Positions 16,385-24,759 of a stretch of 64,000 nt of DNA are shown here, piece after piece. Both the position numbers and the translations under genes were made by a program. The DNA is from an uncultured Bacilli bacterium (GTDB lineage: Bacteria; Bacillota_I; Bacilli_A; RF39; UBA660). Under the pieces are notes generated by a model that saw only the letters and a program-made list of their open reading frames with translations, did not search any database and was not told the DNA's origin. Location of the stretch: assembly GCA_947629935.1 (NCBI GenBank), contig CANRFQ010000002.1, forward strand, positions 1 to 64,000. Direction: 5' to 3'. Within the stretch, counting starts at the first letter, position 1. The number at the start of each line of letters is the position of its first letter.

Positions 16385-17773
16385 ATGAAAGAAAAAATCG
16401 ATTGGAAAGAAAAATTAAGAGCTATTGATAAAAAAATAAAAGCAAATATGAGTGAAGAAGAAAAAGAAAAATTACAAAAAGAGGAAGAAAACTTTCAAAT
16501 ATTAGAAACTACTTTACGTCATTATTATAAAAATTTAATAAAAATTAAACATAAAAATTTAAATATTGTTGATGTCGCCGAATATTTTAATATTCCTATA
16601 GATATAAATCGATTATATGACTATGAAATTCATTTTTTAAGAAATGACATATTTCCTGTTATAGAGATAATTGATACAAAAGAAAATATCCAATACATAA
16701 GTAATTTCTACGTAAAAGGAGAGTTACTAGATGTGACTGATAATCCTATTTTCAATAATTTGGATATAACTAATTTCAATACTAATATTCAAACTAAGTA
16801 CTTATATTATATTGGGCAAAATAGTTCTATTATATCTCAATTAATCATACCAAACGATAAATATGAATTGGTATTTGAAAAAGAACAGCCAAATGATTTA
16901 GGATTTGGAAATAGTAGTAATATTTTTGTAGTCCGCTTTTATGAAAAATATGAAAAAGAAGGCATGACAAAAAAAGAACAGTTATTTGCTAATCACTTCC
17001 ATACCTTTGAAAACAATATTGAAAATACTATGAAACAATTTATTACTTATGATTTTACTTCTTCTGATTTACCAAGAGAAGATAGACAAGATATTTATAC
17101 TTATACAATCAATAGTAATATTATTCATGGAATTAATGAATTAGAAACAATAAATGAACATATTACTTTTAATGCTTTTGCTAGTATGGAAAATACAAAA
17201 ATAACCAATATAGAAAGATATCTTCCTATAAATTATATTAGTTATGAAAAAGAAGAATTAAAGAGTGACAATATAAATGCTGCTATTTGGTTTTCGGGCT
17301 ATAATACTGATAATACTTATTATGCCATTAAGATATTTAAGAAATTTGATAAAATTAATTTAAATTTACATTGTAGATATATAGATGAACAACATCATAC
17401 TATCGAAAAAACTGAAATAAGAGAATTACCTATTTTAGTTAGTGGTAAATTAACAATTGAGGAAGTAGATAGTATAATAGATTTATTAAATCATATTTAT
17501 CCTGATAATTTATTTATGTCATATGCCATAGATCAAATAAGAAAATTTCAAACTGAAATAAAAATAAAAGAAAAAATTATAAATAAAGAGGAAAATTTAC
17601 TAGACCCAGAAATGTTATCTTCAAAGGAATATGCAGAAATAGCGCATATGGTTTTGGAAGATAAAAAAGCTTATTTTGATTTAGCATTAGAGCAATTTTA
17701 TAATGCTACGCACATGGGAGAAGCAAGAGAAAAGAAACAAAATCAATATCAAAAATTACTTAATAAAAAATAA
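16385..17773 (+). CDS. Hypothetical protein, 462 residues
   Basis: I do not recognise a family. The protein starts with a charged coiled-coil segment (residues 1-45, mostly Lys and Glu). A long mixed part rich in Asn, Ile and Tyr follows, then a helical region near 355-460. There is no signal peptide and no membrane segment, so it is probably cytoplasmic. The start follows a strong AGGAGGGTTTAGAT site, so it is surely translated. It stands alone between miaB and a convergent DUF192 gene with which it shares a terminator. Its style is like the unknown genes at 52241-54189, but I see no clear shared motif. Confidence 0.7.
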   Translation: MKEKIDWKEKLRAIDKKIKANMSEEEKEKLQKEEENFQILETTLRHYYKNLIKIKHKNLNIVDVAEYFNIPIDINRLYDYEIHFLRNDIFPVIEIIDTKENIQYISNFYVKGELLDVTDNPIFNNLDITNFNTNIQTKYLYYIGQNSSIISQLIIPNDKYELVFEKEQPNDLGFGNSSNIFVVRFYEKYEKEGMTKKEQLFANHFHTFENNIENTMKQFITYDFTSSDLPREDRQDIYTYTINSNIIHGINELETINEHITFNAFASMENTKITNIERYLPINYISYEKEELKSDNINAAIWFSGYNTDNTYYAIKIFKKFDKINLNLHCRYIDEQHHTIEKTEIRELPILVSGKLTIEEVDSIIDLLNHIYPDNLFMSYAIDQIRKFQTEIKIKEKIINKEENLLDPEMLSSKEYAEIAHMVLEDKKAYFDLALEQFYNATHMGEAREKKQNQYQKLLNKK

Positions 17774-17791
17774 AATAGAAGTATAGTATAT

Positions 17792-17817
17792 AAATAGATG
17801 AACTCACTCATCTATTT
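17792..17817. terminator. Bidirectional intrinsic terminator
   Basis: AAATAGATGA (17792-17801) and TCATCTATTT (17808-17817) pair perfectly around a 6-base loop, followed by T on both strands. The TGA stop of the minus-strand DUF192 gene (17808-17810) is in the stem. Confidence 0.85.
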
Positions 17818-18140
17818 TTTATAAATTTAATTTGGCTGCCAACTTTAAAATATTTACCTAATCCTTTTGGTAATTCTAAAATATTAGTTTCATAAATATC
17901 TCTATTAACGGAAAGTATTTTATGAGGTTTAAAATCACTTAAAATAAATAAAATAGTATTTTGATTATCCAAAACTAAAACATCAATTGCTTCTTGCATA
18001 CTATAAGTTTGAATAGTATTACAAGATTTAAAGTACATACCAAAATTAATATTGATAGTATTACTTAGACCAATCATTTTTTCTTTTAAAGTGAATGGTA
18101 CTTTAACTTCTATATCTCGATTATTTATTCTTAATATCAT
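17808..18140 (-). CDS. DUF192-family protein
   Basis: About 110 residues from ATG 18140, beginning MILRINNRDIEVKVPF. The family pattern is present: KEKMIGLS, then NFGMYF (usually G.M.F), DVLVLDNQNTIL and the ending ELPKGLGKYFKVGSQIKF. DUF192 is a small beta barrel of unknown function, often secreted; here no signal peptide is seen. A longer version would start at TTG 18167, but neither start has a good ribosome site, so the start is uncertain. The stop is TGA, within the shared terminator. Confidence 0.72.
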   Translation of the reverse strand: MILRINNRDIEVKVPFTLKEKMIGLSNTININFGMYFKSCNTIQTYSMQEAIDVLVLDNQNTILFILSDFKPHKILSVNRDIYETNILELPKGLGKYFKVGSQIKFIKNR

Positions 18141-18238
18141 AGTAAATAATATGCTTGAGCATGACAAAATTTGACAATTTAAAGCTTATTAATTGCGCCT
18201 TTTTTTTAAATAAGTTATAATAATAAAGGTGAGAATAA

Positions 18239-20398
18239 ATGGCTAAGAAGAAAAAAAAGAAAGAAGATACATCAAAAAGTTTTAATTATAGTGTAGAATT
18301 AAATGGCCTATTATTAATATTAATTGGATTAATTGGGTTTGGTACCTTTGGTCCGGTAGGAAAAGTTATTAAAAATTTTGCAATTTTTTTAATGGGTTCA
18401 TGGTATGTAGTGGCGCTACTTTCGGTTTTAATTTTGGGAATATACATGATAATAAAAAGAAAACTTCCTAATTTATTTACCACCCGAATGATTGGCTTTT
18501 ATTTTTTGCTGATTGCTATCTTAATGTTTTCGCATTTAGAATATGCTGTAGCTAATGAACTTAAAGGAAAAGCTATAATCAGTACCACAATCGATAATTT
18601 TATGGGAGCAACTAGTAGTTTAAACTCTAATGTTGGAGGAGGAATAATTGGTGCTTTATTTATTCTTTTATTTACCTCTCTTCTCGATGTCACAGGTTCT
18701 AAAATAATAATTGGTGTTTTAGCTATATTTGGTTTAATTTTAGTCTTTGATATAACTATTGCAGATATATTTAAAAAGATCAAAGAAATATTTATTAATC
18801 TTAAAAATAAAAAACAAGAACGTAAAAAAGAACTTAATAATGAAGAAGAAGCCGAAAATGAAGAAGTTGATGATAATAAAATTATTATTACTAGTGCCGA
18901 AGAATTAAAAGTAAATAATCATCCTGAAGAAGTTAGTACACCAGCTCAAAATTTAGAAGTAGCACCAGTTAATGCTAATTATATTTTGCCGTCAATCAAT
19001 CTATTAGAAAATCCAAAACATCAAGCTAAAGTAAACTCTAATGATTTTATTAAATCAAATAAAATGATTTTAGAAAGAGTATTAAATGACTTTGGTATTA
19101 AAGGAACTGTAGTCGAAATTCATGTAGGACCAGCAGTTACGCAATATGAACTGTCTGTTTTATCCGGTACTAAAGTAAGTAGAATTAAAAACCTTGATAA
19201 AGAAATTGCTCTTGCCTTAGCGGCGAAGAACGTTGCTATCGAAGCACCAATCCCAGGTAAAAATACCGTTGGAATTGAAATTCCCAATCCTTCAATTGCA
19301 GCCGTTAAAATTAAAGAGGTGCTAGCTAATATTCCAGCTAGTGCAAAAAATTCCAAAATATTAGTAGCTTTAGGAAAAGACTTAATGGGTAGAGTGCAAA
19401 CGGCAGATATTTCCAAAATGCCGCATTTATTAGTAGCCGGTTCTACGGGTAGTGGTAAATCTGTATGTATGAATAGTATAATTGCCTCAATTTTAATGCG
19501 TTATCGTCCAGATGAAGTAAAACTTGTTTTAGTTGACCCTAAAAAAGTAGAAATGTCTAATTATAATGGTATAGCGCATTTATTATGGCCAGTTGTAACT
19601 GATCCTAAAAAAGCTTCTGTTGCTTTACAAAAGCTAGTTGATATGATGGATAATCGTTACAATATGTTTGCAGATAATGGCGTTAAAAAAATTGAAGAAT
19701 ATAATGTTTTAGCCAATAAAAAAGGCTTAGATAAAATGCCATACATTGTTATAATTATTGATGAACTTGCAGATTTAATGATGGTTGCATCCAAAGAAGT
19801 GGAAGGTTCTATTCAAAGAATTACGCAACTTGCAAGAGCGGCCGGAATTCATTTAATAGTTGCTACTCAAAGACCAAGTACAAATGTTATAACTGGAGTT
19901 ATTAAAGCTAATATTCCATCTCGTATTGCCTTTGCTGTTGCTTCTTCAATCGATTCCCGTACTATTTTAGATGGGGGAGGAGCCGAAAAATTACTTGGTA
20001 AAGGAGATATGTTATACTTGCCAATGGGGGAAAATACTCCTATTCGTATTCAAGGTTGTTTTATAACTGATGAGGAAACCCAAAAAATTATCAATCATGT
20101 TTGTTCTCAACAGAAAGCCATGTATGATAATACTTTACAACAAGCGGAAATGGAAGAACATAATCCCATTTCCAGTGAGAAAGAAGAATATGATGATCCG
20201 CTTTATAATGAAATCGTTGATTTTGCAATTGAAACTGGAAAAATTAGTGCTTCACTTCTCCAAAGAAGATTTAGGTTAGGTTATAACCGCGCAGCGCGAA
20301 TTGTTGATTTATTAGAAGAAAGAGGAATTATTGGACCTTCTAATGGCTCTAAGCCTCGAGAAGTTTTAGTTAAATTGCAAAAAGATGAAGAGTCCTAA
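18239..20398 (+). CDS. ftsK: DNA translocase FtsK/SpoIIIE
   Basis: Membrane-anchored hexameric DNA pump that clears chromosomes from the septum. The 719-residue protein has four or more N-terminal membrane segments (about 18-180). A charged linker runs to about 240. The RecA-like motor has Walker A GSTGSGKSVC and Walker B YIVIIIDELADLMM. The C-terminal gamma winged helix (DPLYNEIVDFAIETGKISASLLQRRFRLGYNRAARIVD) reads orienting KOPS/SRS sites. It is compact, like SpoIIIE. Start ATG follows AAAGGTGAGAATAA. A terminator encloses its stop. Confidence 0.95.
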   Translation: MAKKKKKKEDTSKSFNYSVELNGLLLILIGLIGFGTFGPVGKVIKNFAIFLMGSWYVVALLSVLILGIYMIIKRKLPNLFTTRMIGFYFLLIAILMFSHLEYAVANELKGKAIISTTIDNFMGATSSLNSNVGGGIIGALFILLFTSLLDVTGSKIIIGVLAIFGLILVFDITIADIFKKIKEIFINLKNKKQERKKELNNEEEAENEEVDDNKIIITSAEELKVNNHPEEVSTPAQNLEVAPVNANYILPSINLLENPKHQAKVNSNDFIKSNKMILERVLNDFGIKGTVVEIHVGPAVTQYELSVLSGTKVSRIKNLDKEIALALAAKNVAIEAPIPGKNTVGIEIPNPSIAAVKIKEVLANIPASAKNSKILVALGKDLMGRVQTADISKMPHLLVAGSTGSGKSVCMNSIIASILMRYRPDEVKLVLVDPKKVEMSNYNGIAHLLWPVVTDPKKASVALQKLVDMMDNRYNMFADNGVKKIEEYNVLANKKGLDKMPYIVIIIDELADLMMVASKEVEGSIQRITQLARAAGIHLIVATQRPSTNVITGVIKANIPSRIAFAVASSIDSRTILDGGGAEKLLGKGDMLYLPMGENTPIRIQGCFITDEETQKIINHVCSQQKAMYDNTLQQAEMEEHNPISSEKEEYDDPLYNEIVDFAIETGKISASLLQRRFRLGYNRAARIVDLLEERGIIGPSNGSKPREVLVKLQKDEES

Positions 20399-20410
20399 TT
20401 GGACTTTTTT
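20391..20410 (+). terminator. Intrinsic terminator enclosing the ftsK stop
   Basis: AGTCC (20391-20395), a loop TAATT that contains the stop codon, GGACT (20401-20405), then TTTTT. Confidence 0.8.
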
Positions 20411-20465
20411 ATTGACTTTAATTTTAAGTCATATATAATAAAATACTTAGAAAAAGGGATTTTAG

Positions 20466-21200
20466 ATGAAAAAAATTACTTTAAATGATTTAAATTTTAA
20501 AAAATTAAAATTATTAACAAACAAAACCAGCGAAAGTATTATTTATTATGATAAAAATAATATTTATAAATTATTTACTGATATAAATAAAGTTTTTTTG
20601 AAGGAAAAACAAGAAAAACTTGAATATTTAGAGCGGTGTTATTTACCTGAAAATTTTTTAAAACCACATTTAATAATCATGGATAATAGCCTTTGTGTTG
20701 GTTGCGTTGCTCCATATAAAAAATCTAACCATTTAAACAATGTCAATATGTTTAACATATATCTAAAACATTGTTATTTAGTTTCTCATGATTTACAAAT
20801 TGTTCATAATCACAACCCCCAAATAGCCTTTGCCGATGTACATGGTAGAAATATTTTAATTCATAAATTAAGCCATTATTTTTGTGATATTGATGGGTGT
20901 TTTATTAAAGATTTAAAGGTTAGTTATTGTGTTTCCAATAATTATGATAATTATTTAGATGACTATAATATTAAAGAAGAAGTTGTTAATCAAAACAGTG
21001 ATAAAGTCCAATTATATATAATGTTATTTTTTAAAATCTTTCATAAAAATATTTATTATATTTCTGAATCTGAATATTTAGAAAAAATGAAAGGTATTCC
21101 CATTTTAAAAGATTTATATTCGGTTTTTAAAACTTTACAAAATCCTCTTCATGAAGTACCAGAAGTACCTTATTTGCAGGAATTAATATTAAAAAAATAG
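20466..21200 (+). CDS. Protein-kinase/aminoglycoside-kinase-fold protein
   Basis: The 244-residue product has an N-terminal lobe with IIYYDKNNIYKLF, where K35 fits the ATP-binding lysine. The catalytic-loop-like FADVHGRNIL (122-131) has D124, H126 and N129, and the DFG-like DIDG at 141-144 follows. This order is that of the choline/aminoglycoside-kinase and small protein-kinase families (usually H.D..N then DxD). It is shorter than typical kinases. It lies between ftsK and rimM, and its substrate is unknown. The kinase fold is likely; activity is plausible because the three key residues are present. Confidence 0.65.
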   Translation: MKKITLNDLNFKKLKLLTNKTSESIIYYDKNNIYKLFTDINKVFLKEKQEKLEYLERCYLPENFLKPHLIIMDNSLCVGCVAPYKKSNHLNNVNMFNIYLKHCYLVSHDLQIVHNHNPQIAFADVHGRNILIHKLSHYFCDIDGCFIKDLKVSYCVSNNYDNYLDDYNIKEEVVNQNSDKVQLYIMLFFKIFHKNIYYISESEYLEKMKGIPILKDLYSVFKTLQNPLHEVPEVPYLQELILKK

Positions 21201-21249
21201 ATTGTTTATGACCCGTAAATAGAGTATAATATTTTTAATGGTGATGGTT

Positions 21250-21738
21250 ATGTCTTCTTATGTTTTAATTGGAAAAGTATGTGGGACACACGGAATAAAA
21301 GGTGAAATTAAAATTAATTCAAATCATGAATTAAAAGAGCAAATTTTTATCCCTAATTTTAGACTTTACTTTGGCCCAAACAAAATAGAAGAAAAAATAA
21401 TTACTTATCGTCATCATAAAACGTATGAAATGGTTACTTTAGAAGGTTATAACAATATTAATGAAGTTTTAAAATATAAAAATCAAAACGTTTATGTTAA
21501 AAGAGAAGATCTTACTATTAAAGATTATTTATTAACCGATCTATTAGACTATGAAATTATTGAAAATAATATAGTTTTAGGAAAAGTTCTAAATGTTATT
21601 CCTAATGGATCTAATATATTGCTAGAGGTTAATGGTCCTAAACATTTCTATATTCCTAAAGTTAATGACTATATTGAAAAAATAGATATAGCATCTAAAA
21701 AAATTTATGTTAAAAATGTAGGGGGATTGATGTTATGA
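21250..21738 (+). CDS. rimM: Ribosome maturation factor RimM
   Basis: Assists 16S rRNA and 30S head assembly. About 162 residues: the N-terminal RimM barrel (IGKVCGTHGIKGEIKIN) and the C-terminal PRC barrel (DYLLTDLLDYEIIE...FYIPKVNDYIEKID). Three in-frame starts are close together (GTG and ATG from 21238); ATG 21250 is placed 5 bases after GGTGA and gives the usual start MSSYVLIGKV. It overlaps trmD by 4 bp, the standard rimM-trmD pair. No rpsP or rplS is attached. Confidence 0.93.
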   Translation: MSSYVLIGKVCGTHGIKGEIKINSNHELKEQIFIPNFRLYFGPNKIEEKIITYRHHKTYEMVTLEGYNNINEVLKYKNQNVYVKREDLTIKDYLLTDLLDYEIIENNIVLGKVLNVIPNGSNILLEVNGPKHFYIPKVNDYIEKIDIASKKIYVKNVGGLML

Positions 21739-22397
21739 AAATAGATATACTAACTCTTTTTCCCGAAATGATTACTGGTTTTTTAAATGAATCAATAATA
21801 AAAAGAGCTCAAGAACAAGGAAAAGTAACTATTAATTTGTTAAATTTTCGCGAATTTTCGCATCTCAATAATCAGCAAGTAGATGATACTCCTTATGGTG
21901 GGGGAGCAGGGATGGTCTTAAGGTGTGAGCCTATCATTGAAGCGCTTGAAAGTGTTAAAGATGAAGATAGTTTAGTAATATTACTTTCCCCTCAAGGAAA
22001 AACTTATAATCAAAAAATGGCTAATGATTTTACCAATTACAAGCATTTAATTTTAATTTGTGGGCATTATGAAGGATTTGATGAACGGATATTAGAATAT
22101 GTTGATTTAGAATTAAGTATTGGTGATTATGTTTTAACAGGAGGAGAAGCAGCCGCAGTAGTAGTAACTGATAGTGTTGTCCGCCTTTTAGATAATGTAA
22201 TTAATGAAGATTCCAAAGATAATGATTCATTTACAGAAGGACTACTTGATTATCCGACCTATACTAAACCACGAAATTTTAGAGGCAGTCTCGTACCTGA
22301 TGTCTTACTTAGTGGTAATCATCAAAACATTGCCAAGTGGCGTCATGAGCAACAAATAAAGAAGACTCAAGAAAAAAGACCAGATTTATTAAAGTAA
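21735..22397 (+). CDS. trmD: tRNA (guanine-37-N1)-methyltransferase TrmD
   Basis: SPOUT methylase that makes m1G37 and prevents +1 frameshifting. The 220 residues show the N-terminal MKIDILTLFPEMITGFLNESIIKRA, the DDTPYGGGAGMVL loop, and the knot with SPQGKTYNQK, LICGHYEGFDERI, and IGDYVLTGGEAAAVVVTDSVVRL. It ends shortly after PRNFRG...SGNHQNIAKWRHEQ. Somewhat shorter than the E. coli enzyme, as in other Bacillota. It overlaps rimM by 4 bp. Confidence 0.97.
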   Translation: MKIDILTLFPEMITGFLNESIIKRAQEQGKVTINLLNFREFSHLNNQQVDDTPYGGGAGMVLRCEPIIEALESVKDEDSLVILLSPQGKTYNQKMANDFTNYKHLILICGHYEGFDERILEYVDLELSIGDYVLTGGEAAAVVVTDSVVRLLDNVINEDSKDNDSFTEGLLDYPTYTKPRNFRGSLVPDVLLSGNHQNIAKWRHEQQIKKTQEKRPDLLK

Positions 22398-22409
22398 AGA
22401 AGTGATAAA

Positions 22410-22856
22410 ATGAGCTATTTAATCAAGAAAGATAATAAAACAAATACTATAACTTATATGCAATATGATATGAAAGGTTACAAATTTACGCCCAAAAGTC
22501 AAAAAAATGCGAGCATTCAAGTCAATCAAATAGTTATTATTAATCCTCAGATGATTGATAAAATTTTAACATTAAAATTCAATTCTACTTTTAAGAAATT
22601 AATGGCTTTTGTTTTAAATTATCTCAATGATACTTCTAGTGACACAACCGATGGAATCTATGCTTTAGGAGAAATTGATCGCTTAAAAAGTATAATTTTT
22701 AATAAATATCAAGCATACTTAAGTGTGGAAAAGCAAAAAAATTTTTTAGATAAATTAGCTTTTTTAGAAAACCAAATAAATATGAAAATGATGATGGCCT
22801 ATCAGTTTATGCCCCCTGAATATCAAGAAGAACAAACCCAAGGTCGAGGAAGATAA
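22410..22856 (+). CDS. Hypothetical protein downstream of trmD
   Basis: The 148-residue protein has no family signature I know. It begins with a short beta part (about 1-55) and continues as helices (55-140), with a conserved-looking DTTDGIYALGEIDRLKSII stretch, and ends in a Met- and Gln-rich tail. There is no signal peptide or membrane segment. It starts 12 bp after trmD with AAGAAGTGATAAA as ribosome site, so it is the third gene of the rimM-trmD operon, which ends at a terminator beginning inside this gene. Confidence 0.72.
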   Translation: MSYLIKKDNKTNTITYMQYDMKGYKFTPKSQKNASIQVNQIVIINPQMIDKILTLKFNSTFKKLMAFVLNYLNDTSSDTTDGIYALGEIDRLKSIIFNKYQAYLSVEKQKNFLDKLAFLENQINMKMMMAYQFMPPEYQEEQTQGRGR

Positions 22857-22873
22857 AATTTCTCGATTTTTTT
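22844..22873 (+). terminator. Intrinsic terminator of the rimM-trmD operon
   Basis: TCGAG (22844-22848) pairs with CTCGA (22862-22866), with extra AA/TT pairs, followed by seven T. It starts in the coding sequence and spans the stop. Confidence 0.7.
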
Positions 22874-22926
22874 GTGCTAAAAAGTTATGTTAAAATTTTT
22901 TCAAATAAATTTATTTATAATATTTT

Positions 22927-23775
22927 TCACTTTTTGGTGTATTTATAATATTTTACCGGAGCTTTGGCAATTCCTCTTAATTCAATATCTAATATTTCAT
23001 ATTCAAAACATTCAGAAAAAATTTCTATTTGTGTACTAAATGAATCAAAATATGGATGATTTAACATGTTTGTACATACCACAATACCATTATCTTTTAA
23101 TAGTTTATTCATATTGTTCATTACGCTTTTGACATCGTTAGGGGCTTGCAAATCTAATATATTAGATAAGTAAACTATGTCATACTTTTTGGAGTTATTA
23201 TAAGAATCGGATGAAATATCAATTACTTTAAAATCAATTTTATTAGAATTTAATTTATCCAATAATTTTTTAATATCTTCTTCACTATAAGGAAAATCAA
23301 ATTCCGTATCACAATTCTCAAATAAGGCAAAATCATAAAATAAAAAAAAGCTTTCTTCATAAAATTTTGATTTACGTTTTAAATCTAAATAATATTGCCA
23401 AAACAAACAACTTTCTCTTTCATTAACATCAATAGCATTACTGTGACTTTTAATAATAGAATAAATCTCATTAATGCCTAAATCTTTAGCATCTAAAAAG
23501 CCACTTTCTAATAGCCATTTTCTCAAATAATAATATCTATATGTAAGTGAATTAATGTCGAAAGCATCTATTTTTTTGGCACCATTTAAATATAAATAAA
23601 AAAGAATATCCGATGATGATAAAACAGAATAAATTTCTTTGTTTCTAAAATCAATATGACTTACAATTCGATTTAAATCTTCTGTGTTTCTTGAATAAAT
23701 AGTATTCCAATTACCACTAAGAGTTCCATTCATAATTTTAGGTAGTTTTAGGATGTCATCAGTAATATTTGTCAT
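22927..23775 (-). CDS. DUF3419-like putative SAM-dependent methyltransferase
   Basis: 282 residues from ATG 23775, which follows AAGAAGGAGACATT; the longer frame to 23826 lacks a ribosome site. It has EIYSVLSSSDILFYLYL, then KKIDAFDINSLTYRYYYLRKW (motif I and the acidic residue of a Rossmann fold). The second half has KYDIVYLSNILDL and NKLLKDNGIVVCTNML, as in motifs IV-VI of class I methyltransferases. It is a more complete relative of the protein at 14143 (shared FDIN.LT pattern). The substrate is unknown. It reads opposite to its neighbours and appears monocistronic. Confidence 0.68.
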   Translation of the reverse strand: MTNITDDILKLPKIMNGTLSGNWNTIYSRNTEDLNRIVSHIDFRNKEIYSVLSSSDILFYLYLNGAKKIDAFDINSLTYRYYYLRKWLLESGFLDAKDLGINEIYSIIKSHSNAIDVNERESCLFWQYYLDLKRKSKFYEESFFLFYDFALFENCDTEFDFPYSEEDIKKLLDKLNSNKIDFKVIDISSDSYNNSKKYDIVYLSNILDLQAPNDVKSVMNNMNKLLKDNGIVVCTNMLNHPYFDSFSTQIEIFSECFEYEILDIELRGIAKAPVKYYKYTKK

Positions 23776-24009
23776 AATGTCTCCTTCTTTGAACGATATT
23801 ATAATATACCCATAAATTTGTGTCAAATAAAATAACTATAATTCCTATCTTTCCAATTGTGTTTATGTAAAAGTCACAAAACTAAGTTATAACAACATTT
23901 CATAAGTTAATTAAAAAACATATATTATTTTGTGCTAAAAAAGGAAAATGCTATTTAACCTATAATATATATAATGAAGGTAGTTATTTTTATTAAAGAA
24001 AGGTCATAT

Positions 24010-24759
24010 ATGAATGAAATAGTTGATTATAATAAAAAGCCACAAAAAATAATTATTGGAGCGATAATTGCGATTGTTTTACTTATCGGAGGCGGTCTTA
24101 CTTATTTTTTAATTTATAAATATGATAAAAAGGGTGATGGAAAGCAGACAGTAGCTAGTCTAACAGATGATTTAAAAAGTACCGAAAAAGTTGAGCAAGA
24201 AGAAGATAATTCTCCTGACAAGACCGAAGAGGCTGAAAAAATAAAAGTTGATATTAAAGGAGCCATTAATAGTCCGGGAGTATATGAAGTAGATGAAGGA
24301 ACGATAGTTAATGAACTGATTAATATGGCTGGAGGAATAATGAGTAATGCTACAACTAAAAACATTAATTTAAGTCGCCAGTTACAAAATGAAATGGTTG
24401 TTATTATTTATACGCAAAATGAACTAGAAACTAAAGAAAATGAAATTAGTGATGTATGTTATGAAAATGATGTAGATATTTCTTCTTGCTATCAAGAAAA
24501 GCAGTCTATTGTTATTCCTAGTGCCGAGGAAAATACAACTAATAAGGATAGTAATACTTCCTCTACAAGTGTAGTTTCCCTAAATAAAGCTAGTAAAGAA
24601 GAATTAATGACTTTAACTGGTATTGGCGAAGCAAAAGCTCTCAAAATAATTGAATATCGCGAAAGTAATGGCGGTTTTAAGAGCATTGATGAACTAATGA
24701 ATGTTAAAGGCATTGGTGAGGCGATATTTAATAAAATCAAAAACAATCTTACACTCTAA
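24010..24759 (+). CDS. comEA: Competence DNA-binding protein ComEA
   Basis: Membrane-anchored receptor that binds incoming double-stranded DNA during natural transformation. The 249-residue product has one N-terminal membrane anchor (about 15-37) and an acidic linker. An SLBB domain follows (VDIKGAINSPGVYEVDEGTIVNELINMAGG). The end carries the helix-hairpin-helix pair (SLNKASKEELMTLTGIGEAKALKIIEYR, then IDELMNVKGIGEAIFNKIK). ATG 24010 has AAAGAAAGGTC in front; the frame from 23974 has none. The end overlaps comEC. Confidence 0.93.
   Translation: MNEIVDYNKKPQKIIIGAIIAIVLLIGGGLTYFLIYKYDKKGDGKQTVASLTDDLKSTEKVEQEEDNSPDKTEEAEKIKVDIKGAINSPGVYEVDEGTIVNELINMAGGIMSNATTKNINLSRQLQNEMVVIIYTQNELETKENEISDVCYENDVDISSCYQEKQSIVIPSAEENTTNKDSNTSSTSVVSLNKASKEELMTLTGIGEAKALKIIEYRESNGGFKSIDELMNVKGIGEAIFNKIKNNLTL

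Noticed and set aside
18286-19416. Minus-strand frames inside ftsK
   Set aside because: Antisense to a conserved gene, without start signals.
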